A stretch of DNA of 64,000 nucleotides from Scenedesmus sp. ARA3 (lineage: Eukaryota; Chlorophyta; Chlorophyceae; Sphaeropleales; Scenedesmaceae): assembly GCA_004335835.1 (NCBI GenBank), contig RWJK01000906.1, positions 1 through 64,000 of the forward strand, in the 5' to 3' direction. The notes beneath the pieces are model-generated. The model was not told where the DNA came from. It searched no databases and saw only the letters and a program-made list of their open reading frames with translations. Every line of letters begins with the position of its first letter. Position 1 is the stretch's first letter. The translations under genes were made by a program, and so were the position numbers. This document shows positions 20,344-32,375 of the stretch, piece after piece.

Positions 20344-22118
20344 ATGATGAGGTCAATCTCTTGTAGTACGCTACAAAAATTCGCGTGCGACACGGAGCCA
20401 ACACGAGCCCTGCCCTGGGGGCCAATCAGAGCAGCACGTCACTGCTGCAGACGGGCAGCAGTGTGTGGTGAGTGACTGCAAACCAAGGACAGCTCCTACA
20501 TACTACCCTAGGAGTGCACTTGATGTTTGGGAAAGCGCAATTGCCGCAATGGCAGCTCACTGTCATGACAGTGGCAGTGTTGCTGCCACTGCTGCTGCCC
20601 AGCAGCACACGCCCACCATGGGCACACCTTCCTTTTGAGTTCTGTGTGTTCAAAACCAACCTTCAGTCAGCGACGAACGTACGCTACAAAGGGATAGAGC
20701 GTTGAGCAGATGCCAGCTCGAGCAACTCTCAAGCACTGCGTGTTGCAACATCGCTGGTTTGTCTGCAGCTGCCACCAGCTCCCCAACCAATGCCTCTCCC
20801 ACGCAGCAAGACAGCAGCACAGCACTGCCGCCAAACCCATGGTCTTTCGGCTTCCAGTGCAATGAGCGCTACCTGGACTGGGACAACTCTGCACAAATTG
20901 CACTCATCAAGATATGGCTGGCGAACAAAATGGAGATCACCGTGCCAGAGGTGCGCTGGTTGTGGTTGGTCAATTTACAGGCAGAATAACAAGCGGCAGC
21001 AGCAGCGGCAGCAGCAGCACCAGCAGCACAAGGCTGTCGAGTTTGCCTCTTGCTGCACCTGCCGCAGGCCAATCTCCATCGCTGCAGTCCTGCGGGTTGC
21101 ACTCATCAGGCTGCACTGACTGCATGGGTTTCTCTCCCGCAGCATGCAGCGGATCGCCATTGCACTCGCAAGACCATTGGCCCCTGCTGTGCCCCATGTT
21201 GCTGCAGCTTGTTCCCTTTTCGAGTTATACCAGCCTATTGCCCCTCCTGCATCACCCTGCTTGTCAGAGTGCTGCCTGGTTGCCCTGCATAATTGCTGTT
21301 GCAATCGCTTGACTGTCACGACATCTAGTACTGTCCATCCATTTTCTTCACCAACTCCTCAGGTGGAAGAGCGGCTGAATGAATTAGCCAATCTGCTGCC
21401 AGACCTTGTGGGCAAGATGGAGCGGGCGCGTGCAGACGTGCTGTATGAGCTCATAAAGGACCAGGCAGCAACAGCGGAGCGGCTGCTGGCGCTGAGGGAG
21501 CTGCTGCCGCGCTGTAATGTGTCGGCGCTAGTGGCGGGGCACCCGCGGCTGATGCTGGGCATGACGGTGAGTGATTTAAAGCATTCACTTCACACGGTGT
21601 GCAAGGCATGTTTATGAAAAGAAAAGATAAGAGGCATGGCTGTTACTCTGGCAGGGCGCTTTGCATATTGGCAGGCACACTGCATGCCTGCGGCGCACTG
21701 CATCTTCCGATTTGCATGCTGGTTACTTTAGCTGCGTGCAACCAAAGCCCAATATGGGTTAGTTCATATCTGCTGCCAGCCAAAGCAATATGCCATGGTG
21801 GACTGACTGCTTCTCGCCGCGCTGTGCCTCCCTGCTGACTACCTGCCTGCTGTGCAGGTGCCCGAAGTTCGCCAAAAAGTGCAGGAGCTGCGTGCACAGC
21901 TGCCAGGGGTCGATGTAGACGCACTCATCAGCCAGGAGCCGATGCTGCTGCGTGCTGACCTGCCGCGGCTCATGTCTGAGCTGGCGCGGCTGATGCCGAA
22001 TGCAGATCCAGTGCGCCTGATTGCAAGTGACCCGCAGATGGTGCTGGAGATGGATGTGGCAGGCATGCCATCAACGCTGGAGCTGGAAGGGGTGGGGCTG
22101 GAGCAGGGGCAGCAGTGA
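20344..22118 (+). CDS. Putative plastid-targeted helical-repeat protein (mTERF-like look, family unassigned)
   Basis: Four exons, 20344-20467, 20769-20950, 21363-21566 and 21858-22118 (TGA), join in phase to about 256 aa. Exon 1 encodes MMRSISCSTLQKFACDTEP and a basic, Ser/Arg/Cys-rich stretch ending at a perfect GTGAGT donor, consistent with a transit peptide. After NPWSFGFQCNERYLDWDNSA comes a series of about 35-residue helical units. Each has a core like LRELLPRCNVSALVAGHPRL followed by ML; later units read QLPGVDVDALISQEPMLL and LMPNADPVRLIASDPQMVL. The L-P-x-x-D/N-V, then P-x-(M/L)-L pattern recalls mTERF repeats but the units are fewer and the spacing differs. A role in organelle gene expression is only a guess. 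The nearby TGTAA (22341-22345) fits a short 3' UTR. Confidence 0.72.
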
Positions 22119-22528
22119 CAGCCGCTGGCAGTGACTGCCAGGCGGCAGGCTAGAGCATGTGCCTCTGGTGTGTGGATGTGGCGGCCTGCGGGTCTGAGGC
22201 AGGGAGTGTTTTGGTGGCCCCACCATGTAAGTTGCCAACCAGTCACCGGCAGCGCAAGCTGACAGCAGACACCGGGAAAAAACACCGTTGCAGGAATGAG
22301 AGGAGTGACCCACGTGTGACCACTGTTACGATTTTGAATTTGTAACCATGCCCAGAGACTGGACGTTCGTATTGCGCCTCAGTGTTCCTGGTCGATGTTA
22401 TAAGTGCTGTCAAGGTTTTCCCAGGCATCCCTAGCGCACATAAGACACGTCAGGAAACAACTGCTTGTTCGAAGGGTCTCGCCACAAAGACGTTGCGTGC
22501 AATCGCTGTCTGACATCAATATATCACG
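22119..22528. other. Short intergenic spacer before MND1
   Basis: It holds the 3' UTR of the helical-repeat gene and the MND1 promoter and 5' UTR. The TGTAA at 22341 splits it. Nothing else was recognised. Confidence 0.5.
22341..22345 (+). promoter_or_regulatory. TGTAA poly(A) signal of the helical-repeat gene
   Basis: TGTAA lies 223 nt after the stop codon and before the MND1 start, the expected spacing for chlorophyte 3' UTRs. Confidence 0.6.
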
Positions 22529-24660
22529 ATGTCGAAACGAAAGGGTATGTCGTTGGAGGAGAAGCGGGACAAAGTGCTGGAGGTGTTCACAGAATCAGCA
22601 GACGTGTTTGTGCTCAAGGTGGGGTGGTGGGCTGACAGCACATGATGCTAAAATTGCACCCTACTCAACGCCTATGATATCCTTGCCTGTACCGTTACGC
22701 ATGGTGCGTGCATGCTAAGGTTGTCAGCATTGCACCACACACCACAGCATGCACAGCATGCCCGCTGCTGCTTCCTTCCATGTGCTGCAGGATGTTGAGA
22801 AGCTAGCCGCAAGAAAGGGAGTGGTACTGCAGTCAATCAAGGAAGTGCTGCAGGTGAGCTGCTTTGCTGCCAGTGCATGTGCAGATGAGCATGGCTACTT
22901 CGGTAAGGCGATGCTTGCACAATCATGAACTGTGCTCCAGCACTGCTCTGCAGCGTGTCAGCAGCTTGAATGGGCTGCTGCAGCATCAGAGGCGCTAGCT
23001 GACATGCCCTGTTTGTTGACCTGCTGCAGAGTTTAGTTGATGATGGGATGGTGAACCAGGAGAGGATTGGCAGCTCAAACTACTTCTGGTGAGCAGCCAG
23101 CAGCAGGAGCAGCAAGAAGTGCTGGAGTGCTGGCAGCAGCACAGCAACACCACCCGCCCTGCGCACTGTGTTGGCACGCAAATAGCGCAGCACACTTGTC
23201 ACTGAGGAACCAACCACACCAAAACAGTAATTGCTGCACTGAGCTGGCTTCCAGTCATTGTAGAGCTGCACGGATAGCACAGCACTGTACATGGTCGGGC
23301 CACTGGCTAACCTAGATTAACTGTGCTGACGTTGGCATGCAGGGCCTTTCCTGCTGAGCAGTCAACCAAGGTGAGCCCTTGGCTTGCAGAAGCAGCTTAT
23401 CTCAGCAATCATGGAGCAGCGCGACACCAGTAGCTGCTCAGGTGCATCCGCCAATGTTGATGGGCAGCACAACAAAAACTGCATTTGCTTTGCATGTGAG
23501 CTACGTGGCGTGATGCACGTTCTTAGATGGTATAGCAGCTGGCAGTAATTGCAGCCGTGCTGCCGTGGCATTGAACACCATGTGGGGCTTGCATCACAGG
23601 CATGATCCCTCAGCTGATGTGCTCTCCTTGTGTGCTGCTGCCTGCAGATCATCAACGACATAGAGCGCACCAAGAACGAAATAGCAGCAGCGGAGAAGCG
23701 GCAGCAGGAGATAGCAGCGCAGGTGCAGCAAGCCAAGCAGGGCAAGGAGGACTCGGTGAGTTGCGTGCAAATATGATCTAGCAGTGGCTGGCTAGCTGGC
23801 TGGCGTTGCAACTGCTCATGTGGCTGGAAGGGTGGCTAAGTGTCATCTGCTGGCTGTTGCCGGCTGCTGCAGCACCAGGGTTGCGAAGTGTATGCTGCAG
23901 CAGGCAGGGCAGGAGAGCAGCGTACATCAAGTGGCAGCAGCTAGTTGGGCCTGCACATCTGCAACTGCTGGGACTGACATTCATTGGCAGCTGGCATCAA
24001 CAGAAGCCGCGGTTGATGTTCTTCTGCATCAAGCCGCTTCTTGTTCTCGCTGCTGCTGCCGCCGCCACCCGTGCTGTCTGCTGTTGGTGCTGCTGCAGAG
24101 TGACCGCGAGCAGCTGATGCAGCAGCTGCGGCAGCTGCAGGCGGAGGTGGAGGCGCAGCAGCAGGAGCTGCAGCAGTATGCAGACAGTGACCCAGAGCTG
24201 CTGGCACACCTGTCGCAGGCCGCGCAGGTGATTGTGGCAGGGGGCAGGGCTGAGCGGATGGGGTGAAAGGTCACGGGCCAGCAACCAGCAATGGGGAATG
24301 TGCAGCGTACAAGTTGCAACACTTGTGCGGCTCGGCACGCACTGTGTGAGATGTGTTGATGCCAGCTGTGAAAATGCGCCCTGCTTCTGGTTACCAGCGC
24401 CAACTGTTCACCCGAACCCCCGCCTGTGCTTGCCATGACGCTGACTGCCATCTGTGCCCTGCTTGTTCTTCAACGCTGTGACCCATTGTTGTGCCCCATT
24501 GTTATGCCTGCAGTACGCGCGGGAGGCTGCCAACCGCTGGCAGGACAACGTGTTTGCGCTGCAGAGCTGGTGCAAGGCGAAGTTTGCGGGGCGCGAGGGT
24601 GACGTGGACACCTTCTTCAAGGACCAGGGCTTCAACGAGGACGCAGAGTACTTTGCCTGA
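22529..24660 (+). CDS. MND1: Meiotic nuclear division protein 1 homolog
   Basis: Seven phase-consistent exons: 22529-22618, 22791-22853, 23030-23088, 23343-23370, 23648-23755, 24099-24227 and 24514-24660 (TGA), 207 aa, the normal MND1 length. The N-terminus MSKRKGMSLEEKRDKVLEVF starts the winged-helix domain, which continues through KLAARKGVVLQSIKEVLQSL and SSNYFWAFP. A heptad-rich coiled coil (about 80-165) includes IERTKNEIAAAEKRQQEI. The C-terminus has the conserved AREAANRWQDNVFALQSWC block. With HOP2, MND1 stimulates RAD51/DMC1 strand invasion in meiosis; it occurs as a nuclear heterodimer. HOP2 is not in the window. Exon 4 is a micro-exon of 28 nt. The gene implies a retained sexual or recombination programme in this alga. 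Confidence 0.96.
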
Positions 24661-25719
24661 GCTGTGCAGAGAGTGCTTTGTGTCGATTGTGCAGAGGGAT
24701 AAGCTTGGTCTTTGCAGGGAACTTTCTGCGATCTGTACAGCGCATTGTGTGTGACCAGTGATATCTGTTGCATGCTGATAGAGTGTGACGCTGCTGGTGT
24801 ACTGCACACCCTACTTGATGGCGGTGTCTGCATTGCGCATGGCTGAGATTTTGGCACGTGTCACCTGGGTGGGTGTCACCTGTTCATCATACCAGGTAGC
24901 CAGTATCTATGCCTGACAGCTATGCTGCGTGTGCTTTGCAACTGTGTGCGTCAGATTGTGCGCCTTGCGGCAGGCGATGCGGCTTGTGGTGGCGCTGCGG
25001 GCCGGCTCGCAGGCATCAGACGTTCATAAGGGTCATAGATATGATCTTGGATACGATCATTGACAACCCTGATTGTGAGCACGCATGCTGGTTGAACATA
25101 CCTGTTGCAGTGCACCTAAATGCTGCACTGCAACATTCAGCGGCTGATCTTAAAGATGTGTGCAGCACGGTACAGGCGCGATGTGACTGGGGTGGCATGA
25201 CCATGACATCATGTCATCATGATGATGCTGGCACTCCAGTGCACTGAAACCTCAGTGACTGGCAATGCTAGGAGCCACCATCGCTCAGCCAGTGCCACGT
25301 TTGCTGTGCCACTGGGGAACATATGGTGCCAAGTCAGCTCAGTAGCCTGTGAGCATGGTCCTTGTGATGTGCGAGAGTGACGCATGCACCACAGCAGTTT
25401 GGGGTTTGGCTCTTAGGACCCCTGGCTGTCAGGCTGGTAGACTTCAGCGCGTCAGGGAGCAGTAAAGCACCAAGGAAATGCTTCTAGGGGTGTTTTTCGG
25501 CACAAGGCACTTGCAACGCACGCCTACTGGCCAGCTTCAACACACACCGTTGGAACTCAGCCTGCTTCAACAACACAAACGATCGTGTTATTGGTGCTGT
25601 TCGGCATCTAGTATTCTGTTCACTGCGGGCGCTGACCTGACACACTGAAAACGCACCCTTCTGACAGCTGAGCACAGTCACCGGCTCCCGCAAAGCACTC
25701 ACCTCCCAGCAGCATCGCA
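24661..25719. other. Intergenic region between MND1 and the F-box gene
   Basis: About 1.06 kb with no recognised coding exon; it should contain the MND1 3' UTR and the F-box promoter. A short palindromic-looking atgtcatcatgatgatg run lies near 25212-25226. No TGTAA was noticed. Confidence 0.5.
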
Positions 25720-27747
25720 ATGGAGCCTGAGCAGGAGGATCTCGACATGGACCTTGAGTCCCTGCTCGATGCGGCGCTCGGCATCGAGCCAGAGCTTGCA
25801 GCAGCGGGGCCAGCTGTGCAGGCAAACAGCAGCAGTGCACCACAGCCCCAAGCAGCCTCAGCTGCCCCTGCAGCTCTGCCAGCGCACAAGCAGCAGCTCC
25901 CACCCAGAAAGCGCTCTGCGACGCAGCATGCGTCATTTTCAGCCGTTTCATATGACCAGGCCAGCCCCAGCCCCTCTCCTGCAGCTTCGCCAGTGCACAG
26001 CAGCATGCAGCAGCACAGTCAACTGCCAGCACCATGCAGCCCCTGCTGGAGCTCAGACTCCATGCAGATGCATGCTAGCTTAGGCCACTGCAGCAGCAGC
26101 GACGCGCTGCAGCAGTGTGAGGCAGCTGTCGACCACCCTGCCTTGTATTCGCCGGTGCGGGAGCAGGCTAGCCCAGCACCAGACAACTGCTCCCCGCTGC
26201 ACCTGCCCGATCTGTTACAGCAGCAGCAGCAGCAGCAGAAGCAGCAGGAAGTGGGTGCAGCTGTAGCCACAGCACAGCACGCACATGGTCAGCAGCAGCA
26301 GCAGCAGCTGGACATCAGCAGCTTGCCGCGGGAGGTGCAGATGCGCGTGCTGTGCTTCCTGTCAGCAGATGCGCTCACGCTGCTGTCGCAGACCTGCCGC
26401 TGCTTCAGCAGCCTGTGCGCGGAGCCGGTGCTGTGGCGGCGGCTGTTTTGCTACAGATGGGGCAAGAAGAACAGGCAGCAGAACCATCTGAGCTGGAAGG
26501 TGAGGCGGCTGCCTGTTGCGTGTAGTCCATGTTGTGGGAACAGTGCAAGTGCCGCACCGTCCCTTGCATGGACACAACTATCGCGCACCGTTTTGACTTG
26601 TTGCGCATTAGCAGCACATTCGCAGGCGTGCATCTGAGCATCAGTTGCGACAGTAGTAACAAGCCACACTTGGTACCCTGCATGCTGTGGCAATGTTGTG
26701 GCAATGCCACAGCTGAAATGCATTTTCAACCAACGACGACACCACACTGTTGAGAGCTTGCCTGCACGCACACCTCCTGTGTGGATGTTCACCTGTGCTG
26801 CCGTGCTGCTGCAGGCTCGTTACATTGAGCGCGACCTCACTGAGCTGAGGGCTGCAGCAGGGGCAGGCGCAGGCTGGGCAGCAGCTGCTGCAGGTGATGC
26901 CATGCAGGACATGTTTGTGCAGGTGAGGCGCAAGAGGCGCAGGTACTGGAAGGAATTTGAAATGCATGGATTTTGTCCTGTGATTTCTGGTAGTTAAGTT
27001 GCGATGCACTGCAGGGGAGGGGCAGCAGCTCCGGCAGCCAGCAGCAGTGGTGCAGGATGGGCCATGGCGACGCTTGTGCTTCCCTGCAGGTCCTGCAGTG
27101 GCCGCCTTCTTAGCGCGACTCTTGCTGCAGTATGTCTCGGCTGCTTGGCAGTTGACTTGGCCGGCTAGCGCAAACACGCTCAGACTTCGCTATCTCTTGC
27201 TGCCTGGTCACCGCACTTGCCGCAGGCACACGTCGCACGCCGGCAGCAGGTGCTGCCCCGTGCTGCCATTGACGACCTGATGCTTGTGGATGATGATGAG
27301 GTGGCAGCGCGTGTGACAGCTTGGCGCAAGGCCCGCGGCTTTGACAGCGGGCCCGGCAGCATGCAGGCGCAGCGGCCAGCTGACATAGGCCAGGCGATGC
27401 AGCATGCGGGTTCAGGGCTTTCAGGGCAGAGAGCGGGTGTAGGTATGGGGTGCAGCAGCAGCAGCAGTGGCCCTGCATATGCGAGGAGGGGCGTGATAGC
27501 TTGCAGGCGGGCGGCAGCTGGGACTGACCAGCAGCAGCAGCAGCAGCAGCAGCCGCAGGGAGAAGTGGTGGGTGGTGGCAGCAATGCAGCAGTGGGTGCG
27601 GGCGCGATCGATATCTGTGCGACAGCGGCAGCAGCAGCAGCTGCTGGTAGTGACTGGGGAGCAGCGATGCGGCACGCAGCTGCAGGCAGCAGCACACAAC
27701 AGTCAAGTCACAGCAGCAGTGCCGCAGCAGGGAGCAGCAGCGCTGCA

Positions 27748-27779
<32 letters not shown>

Positions 27780-28749
27780 CACAAGTGGCAGCAGTCGCGG
27801 CGGCAGTGGCAGGCAGGCTGCTGCCAGCATTGCTGGGGTGAAGCGGCCGCGGCAAAGGCGGCGCTGGACTCAAATTGGCAACGTGTTCTGCGATGAGATG
27901 ACTGGATGGGTTCACGTGTGCGATGAAACATGCAGGTGCGTATGTTGGGCTGTGTGTTCATCAAGCATACGAGATGGCTGCCTGTGCAGTGCTGCTGCAC
28001 GCGGAGCTGAGGGCCGTGCATGCAGAGAACTCAGCAGCAGCAAGCTTGAACCGCATTGCGTGGCAGATGCCATATATGGGATTGCGTAACATTCCTTTGG
28101 CTGCGTGGGAGGTTGGCACCTGTATGGCTGGTTTCATGCACCTGCTACTCCTGGAAGTGTTCTGTCCTTGCTGATCCCTGCTGCTGCTGGTGCTGCTGCT
28201 CGTGCAGTACGAAGATCATCGAGCCCTGCTCTGGGCTGCTTGTGTGCTGTCCTCACTTACTCTCAACTCTGCTTTCATGCGTGCGTGCTGCTGCTGCTGG
28301 TGCTGCTGCTGGTGCAGTGAGAAGATTATCGAGCCCTGCTCGGGGCTGCTGGTGTGCCCCATCAGTGGCCAGGTCAGCGACCGCATGATGACGTGTGCGG
28401 AGGAAGCAGCCGAGGAAGGAGACAGGGGCGATGATGAGGCAAAGGCAGCAGAGGCAGAGGCACAGGAGGAGGAGTATGGCGAAAGAGGTGTGCTGGCTGT
28501 TGAGGGTGTGTACTGGGGTGTGTGTGCTATCACAGGATGTGCATTTGTTGGGCTGACGTTGCTGACGCTGGGACCGAGGACAAGTGAAAGGGTGTGGCTG
28601 TTGGGTTGGTTGCTGCATTGGGGTAAATGGCTGCTGGTGCAAGTGCTGCTGTTGGCCAGCAACTAGCCGCATGCAGAATGACACTGCATTGCTGCGGACG
28701 AACTTCATTGAAAGGAAGGTTTGCTGCTTCCGCTTGCATGCTTACTGGT

Positions 28750-28782
<33 letters not shown>

Positions 28783-28873
28783 AGGGCGCCTGGCGCGTGC
28801 CTTTGCTGCCGGCTACTACTGCAATGATGAGGAGGAGCTTCTGCGCAAATGTGGCGTGCGCCTGTCACGATGA
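25720..28873 (+). CDS. SKIP31: F-box protein, SKIP31-like (SCF ubiquitin ligase receptor)
   Basis: Five exons, 25720-26499, 26815-26922, 27226-27935, 28318-28487 and 28785-28873 (TGA), give about 618 aa. After a roughly 200-residue Gln/Ser/Pro-rich N-terminus comes the F-box: SSLPREVQMRVLCFLSADA through EPVLWRRLFCYRWG. Downstream are the blocks diagnostic of plant SKIP31 proteins, in order: RYIERDLTEL; DDDEVAARVTAWRKARGF; the Cys/His region IGNVFCDEMTGWVHVCDETC; CSGLLVCPISGQVSDRM; and a terminal RLARAFAAGYYCNDEEELLR. The conserved Cys/His pairs suggest a metal-binding substrate module. A roughly 170-residue Ala/Ser/Gly-rich insert, absent in land-plant relatives as I recall them, splits exon 3. 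The F-box should bind SKP1; substrates are unknown. A tandem copy of the exon 4 start lies in the preceding intron. Confidence 0.88.
28202..28253 (+). repeat. Degenerate tandem copy of the 5' part of F-box exon 4
   Basis: The acceptor plus exon start at 28312-28360 recurs 110 bp upstream, beginning gtgcagtacgaagatcatcg, including the CTG-rich tract before it. It still encodes KIIEPCSGLLVC in one frame but then diverges. Confidence 0.85.
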
Positions 28874-29771
28874 TGGCGCAGCAGAAGGCAGCTGGCCCCG
28901 GCAGCTGCAGCCAGCTGCCACACAGCCTTCTGCTCGAGCAGCAGACTTCATGCAGCAGAGTTTTGCTTGGCGAGTGCAGCAGAAAAGGGCATGCCCAGCA
29001 TGCAAAAGTGTGGTCCGTCAGCTTTGTATTTGTGCGGCAGGTTGGTTCTGTTGCCTTAGCTTGCTGTGCTTGTACTCGTGTGGTGGATCATCATGATGCA
29101 CTGCAGCGTGCATGTGCAATGCAGTATGTGCCTGGTTGATCTTACTGTGGCTGTGTTATTTTGATGTCATGCCACGTGTTGGACAATGCTTGCCCATGCA
29201 AGGCGTTGTTGTGCAAACACGTGCGCTTTTGCATGGAGTATGACACTGCTGACATGTGGTGTGACTGAACGGACCCGTCAAGTATGATATATAGTGTCTT
29301 ACTACGATCAAATGCCTTACCGTGCAGGCGACACTCTGTGATGTGTGTGAATTTTGCCGTCACAGCCGATTACAGCAGCTGATCAGTGACGTTCGCCAGT
29401 GACAAACAAGCCTGCAGGTCAACAGCAGTATCACAACCACATGGCAAAATTTTGTTAGCTTTGCAGAGTTTTATGAAATGGCTGGAAGGAAAGCATGGGG
29501 GATCGCCGGCCCGGCTGTTATGGTCGTCAGGTTCGTAGCATTCGGCACTCCTACCCAAGCAGAACATCAGCGGCCCCACAACCTTAACAGCGTGCAGGCT
29601 GCGCTCATAATACTTGTGGTTTCGTAGCTACTTCTACCTGCGCATCTCTGCTGTTGTGTGTGCCGGAAGAGGTAGCAGGCTCACGGGCCTCGCAGCGACG
29701 TGATCTTCCGCTGCTTACTCGTGGTGTGACATTCAAACGTTCAAGTGGTTTCTATACTTGCATCTGAAGCC
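28874..29771. other. Intergenic region before the secreted cysteine-rich gene
   Basis: About 0.9 kb holding the F-box 3' UTR and the next promoter. An A/T-rich tatgatatatagtg lies near 29283-29296, far from the ATG. No coding exon was recognised. Confidence 0.5.
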
Positions 29772-32337
29772 ATGGCAGCCACGTCGTGGCCCTGCCTAGT
29801 AGTGCTGCTGCTTGCTGTCGCTCTTGGCACCGCATCAGCTGTGCCAGCGGGCCGCACCTTACAGCAGTCCGGCGTCAGCTGCCCAGCACAGATTCCAGCT
29901 TGCACGCCAAGGCGCTGCACCACTCGCATCATGGCCAGCGTGGAGACCTATGTGTGCCTGCGCTGCCTCAGGGGCTATGTGCCAGTGAAAGGCAGCGATG
30001 GCAAGAGCGTTGTGCAGTGTGGTAAGCAGCAAGGCCCGTGCTGACCTGTGTTCTAGAGGGCTTCAAGACAGACGCCAACAGTCACAATGCAGCGCATGTG
30101 GCTCATGCACTTGCATTGTACAGCAGTGGCGACTTGGAATTTGCAGCTGGCATATGGGTGTCAATCAACACCCCTCTAACACCGTCTCTGCACAGTGACT
30201 GACAGCACATCGGTCGCCGCAATTTTCGTGCCGCAGTGTGCCCCGCTGGCACGTACCAGGTGCAGTCAGGCAGCAGCAGGAGCTGTGCGCCCTGCCCACT
30301 GGGCAGCTTCTGCCCAGGCGGCAGCCCCACAGCTCGGCGGCCCACAGACAACCTGGGCGGGCAGGCGCGCTCCTGCAACGCTAACAGCAGCAGCATTGAT
30401 GGCCTCACCACCAAGGCAGAGCGGGCCAGCAAGGCAGCAGACTGCGGTGAGTGTGTTACTTCGCTTTGCAAGTGCTGATGCAGGCTGTTCAAGGGCTCAC
30501 TGCTGCAGCAGCAAAGCAGCAGCGGCAGCGTGGGGCAGCAATGCTGATGACATGTCCCACTGGGACACTTGCGTTTGTACCACAAATAATGCACCGATCA
30601 TTTTGTTCGTCTACATGCAAAATGCAGTCTGACTGTCAACAACAGCACTGTCCCTCACAAACTCACCGCCACCTGTGCACCTGTGTTCTGCCTGCTGCTG
30701 CTCCTGCTGCTGCAGTTGCCAAGGCCGGCTACGTACTGCCCGCCTCAAGGGACCAGCCAGCAGTGGAGTGCACAGGCAGCAGCTACTCGCCAGCATACAA
30801 TCGGCTGCGGGCCTGCCTGCCCTGCCAGCCAGGCCTGGCCGCCCCACCAACCTACAGCGGCCCCCGCACAGACAGGAGCGACGTGTGCCAGGTGCCGCCC
30901 GGCAAGTTCTGGGAGCTCAATGTCGTGAGGAATTGCCCCAAGGGCCTGTACCGGCCCAGCTGGGTGCGCACAGACAACAAGACGGGCGTCGCCTGCCTGT
31001 CCTGCCTTGAGGGCTGGACCACTGCAGCAACAGCCATGATCCCAGTGGGCATGTGCAACGGTGAGCAGCTAGCTGCAACCAGTGACAGCAGCAGCCACTG
31101 TGGCACCTCTCGTGCGATGGCTGAATGATGCAGGGCTGCAGCGGTGGCAGCAGCAGCAGCAGTGAACTGGCGATACTTGCACCTGCAGCCTAACATGCTT
31201 CCAGCGGGTACCCATCTGATGCCTGGCCTCAATACAGCAGTGTTTGTCTTGTCTTTGTCATACAGCTATCATGGACCCCACTGTTGCGTGGCGCTGACAT
31301 TGCTACTGGTGCCTGTTGTCTCCTCTCCCTGCTGCCTGCAGTGCTGCTGCCCGGCTTCAAGCTTGCTGCCACCACCCCAGGCAGCGAGCCGTCACCAGCC
31401 GACGCGCTCAGCCTCAGCAGCCAATCGCTAGACGATCCACCACCTGCTGTGGCTGCCTGCCCCATCGGCTTCTACTATGACGGCGAGAGCAACAAGATGG
31501 CCTGTGTGCGCTGCCCACTGGGCTCCACCACGCAACGCAACGCCTCCACCAGCATCAATGACTGCGTGGTGCCGCCCGGCTGGTTCGTGGCGGCGACAGC
31601 GGACGGCGCGGGGCAGATGCTGAAATGCCCCACCACGCCTGAGGGCAGTGAGCAGGAGGGCTATTACAGGGCGGGCTGGAAGTCTTACAGCGAAGTCACC
31701 AGCAGCAGCGGGGACGGCAGCGATGTGTGCACCCCGTGCGGTGACGGCATCCTGAGCAGGGCCGTGGACGCTGATGAGAGCCCTGATGCTGCTGCTGACA
31801 GCAAGGTGGCAGCAAGCTCAGCTTCCTGCTGTGAGTGCAGTTGCTGCCTCAATCCTGTGTTTTCTTTCTCACCTGCTTGCAGAGCTATCTTCTTGTGCGC
31901 TCTTTTGCTGTCTTGGGGATGTCGTATCTATATGCAGGCATCGGCTGTGTTGGACAGGTGCATTACATTGCAATCACACATTGCGCCCGCATAAACAGAA
32001 TTGCGCCCTGCGCATACCAGTCACAAGCAGCCCCATTGCACAGCATGCTGTCATTCTCACCACTCTGTGTGCTGCGTGTATCTATCATTCACTCCTGCCG
32101 CAGACATCAAGGCTGGATGGGGCATGAGCTTCGACCCTACTGACTTTGCCAAGTTCAAGGCCACCAAGCCCTGCCCAGAGAACACATATGGCGTCGCAAA
32201 TGAGACCTTTGGCCTGATCAACGCGCCCTGCAAGGCCTGCACCAAGAACCTCAAGTCACCGCCAGGCTCCACCTCCTTTGCTGCCTGCAAGAACCGCGCT
32301 GGCTTTGGGTACACTTCGGAGGGAGCCAACCAGGTGC

Positions 32338-32375
<38 letters not shown>

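Noticed and set aside
31284..31994. Alternative start for the cysteine-rich protein at the long ORF in exon 4
   Set aside because: Exons 1-3 join to it in phase and supply a signal peptide; the internal Met is not needed.
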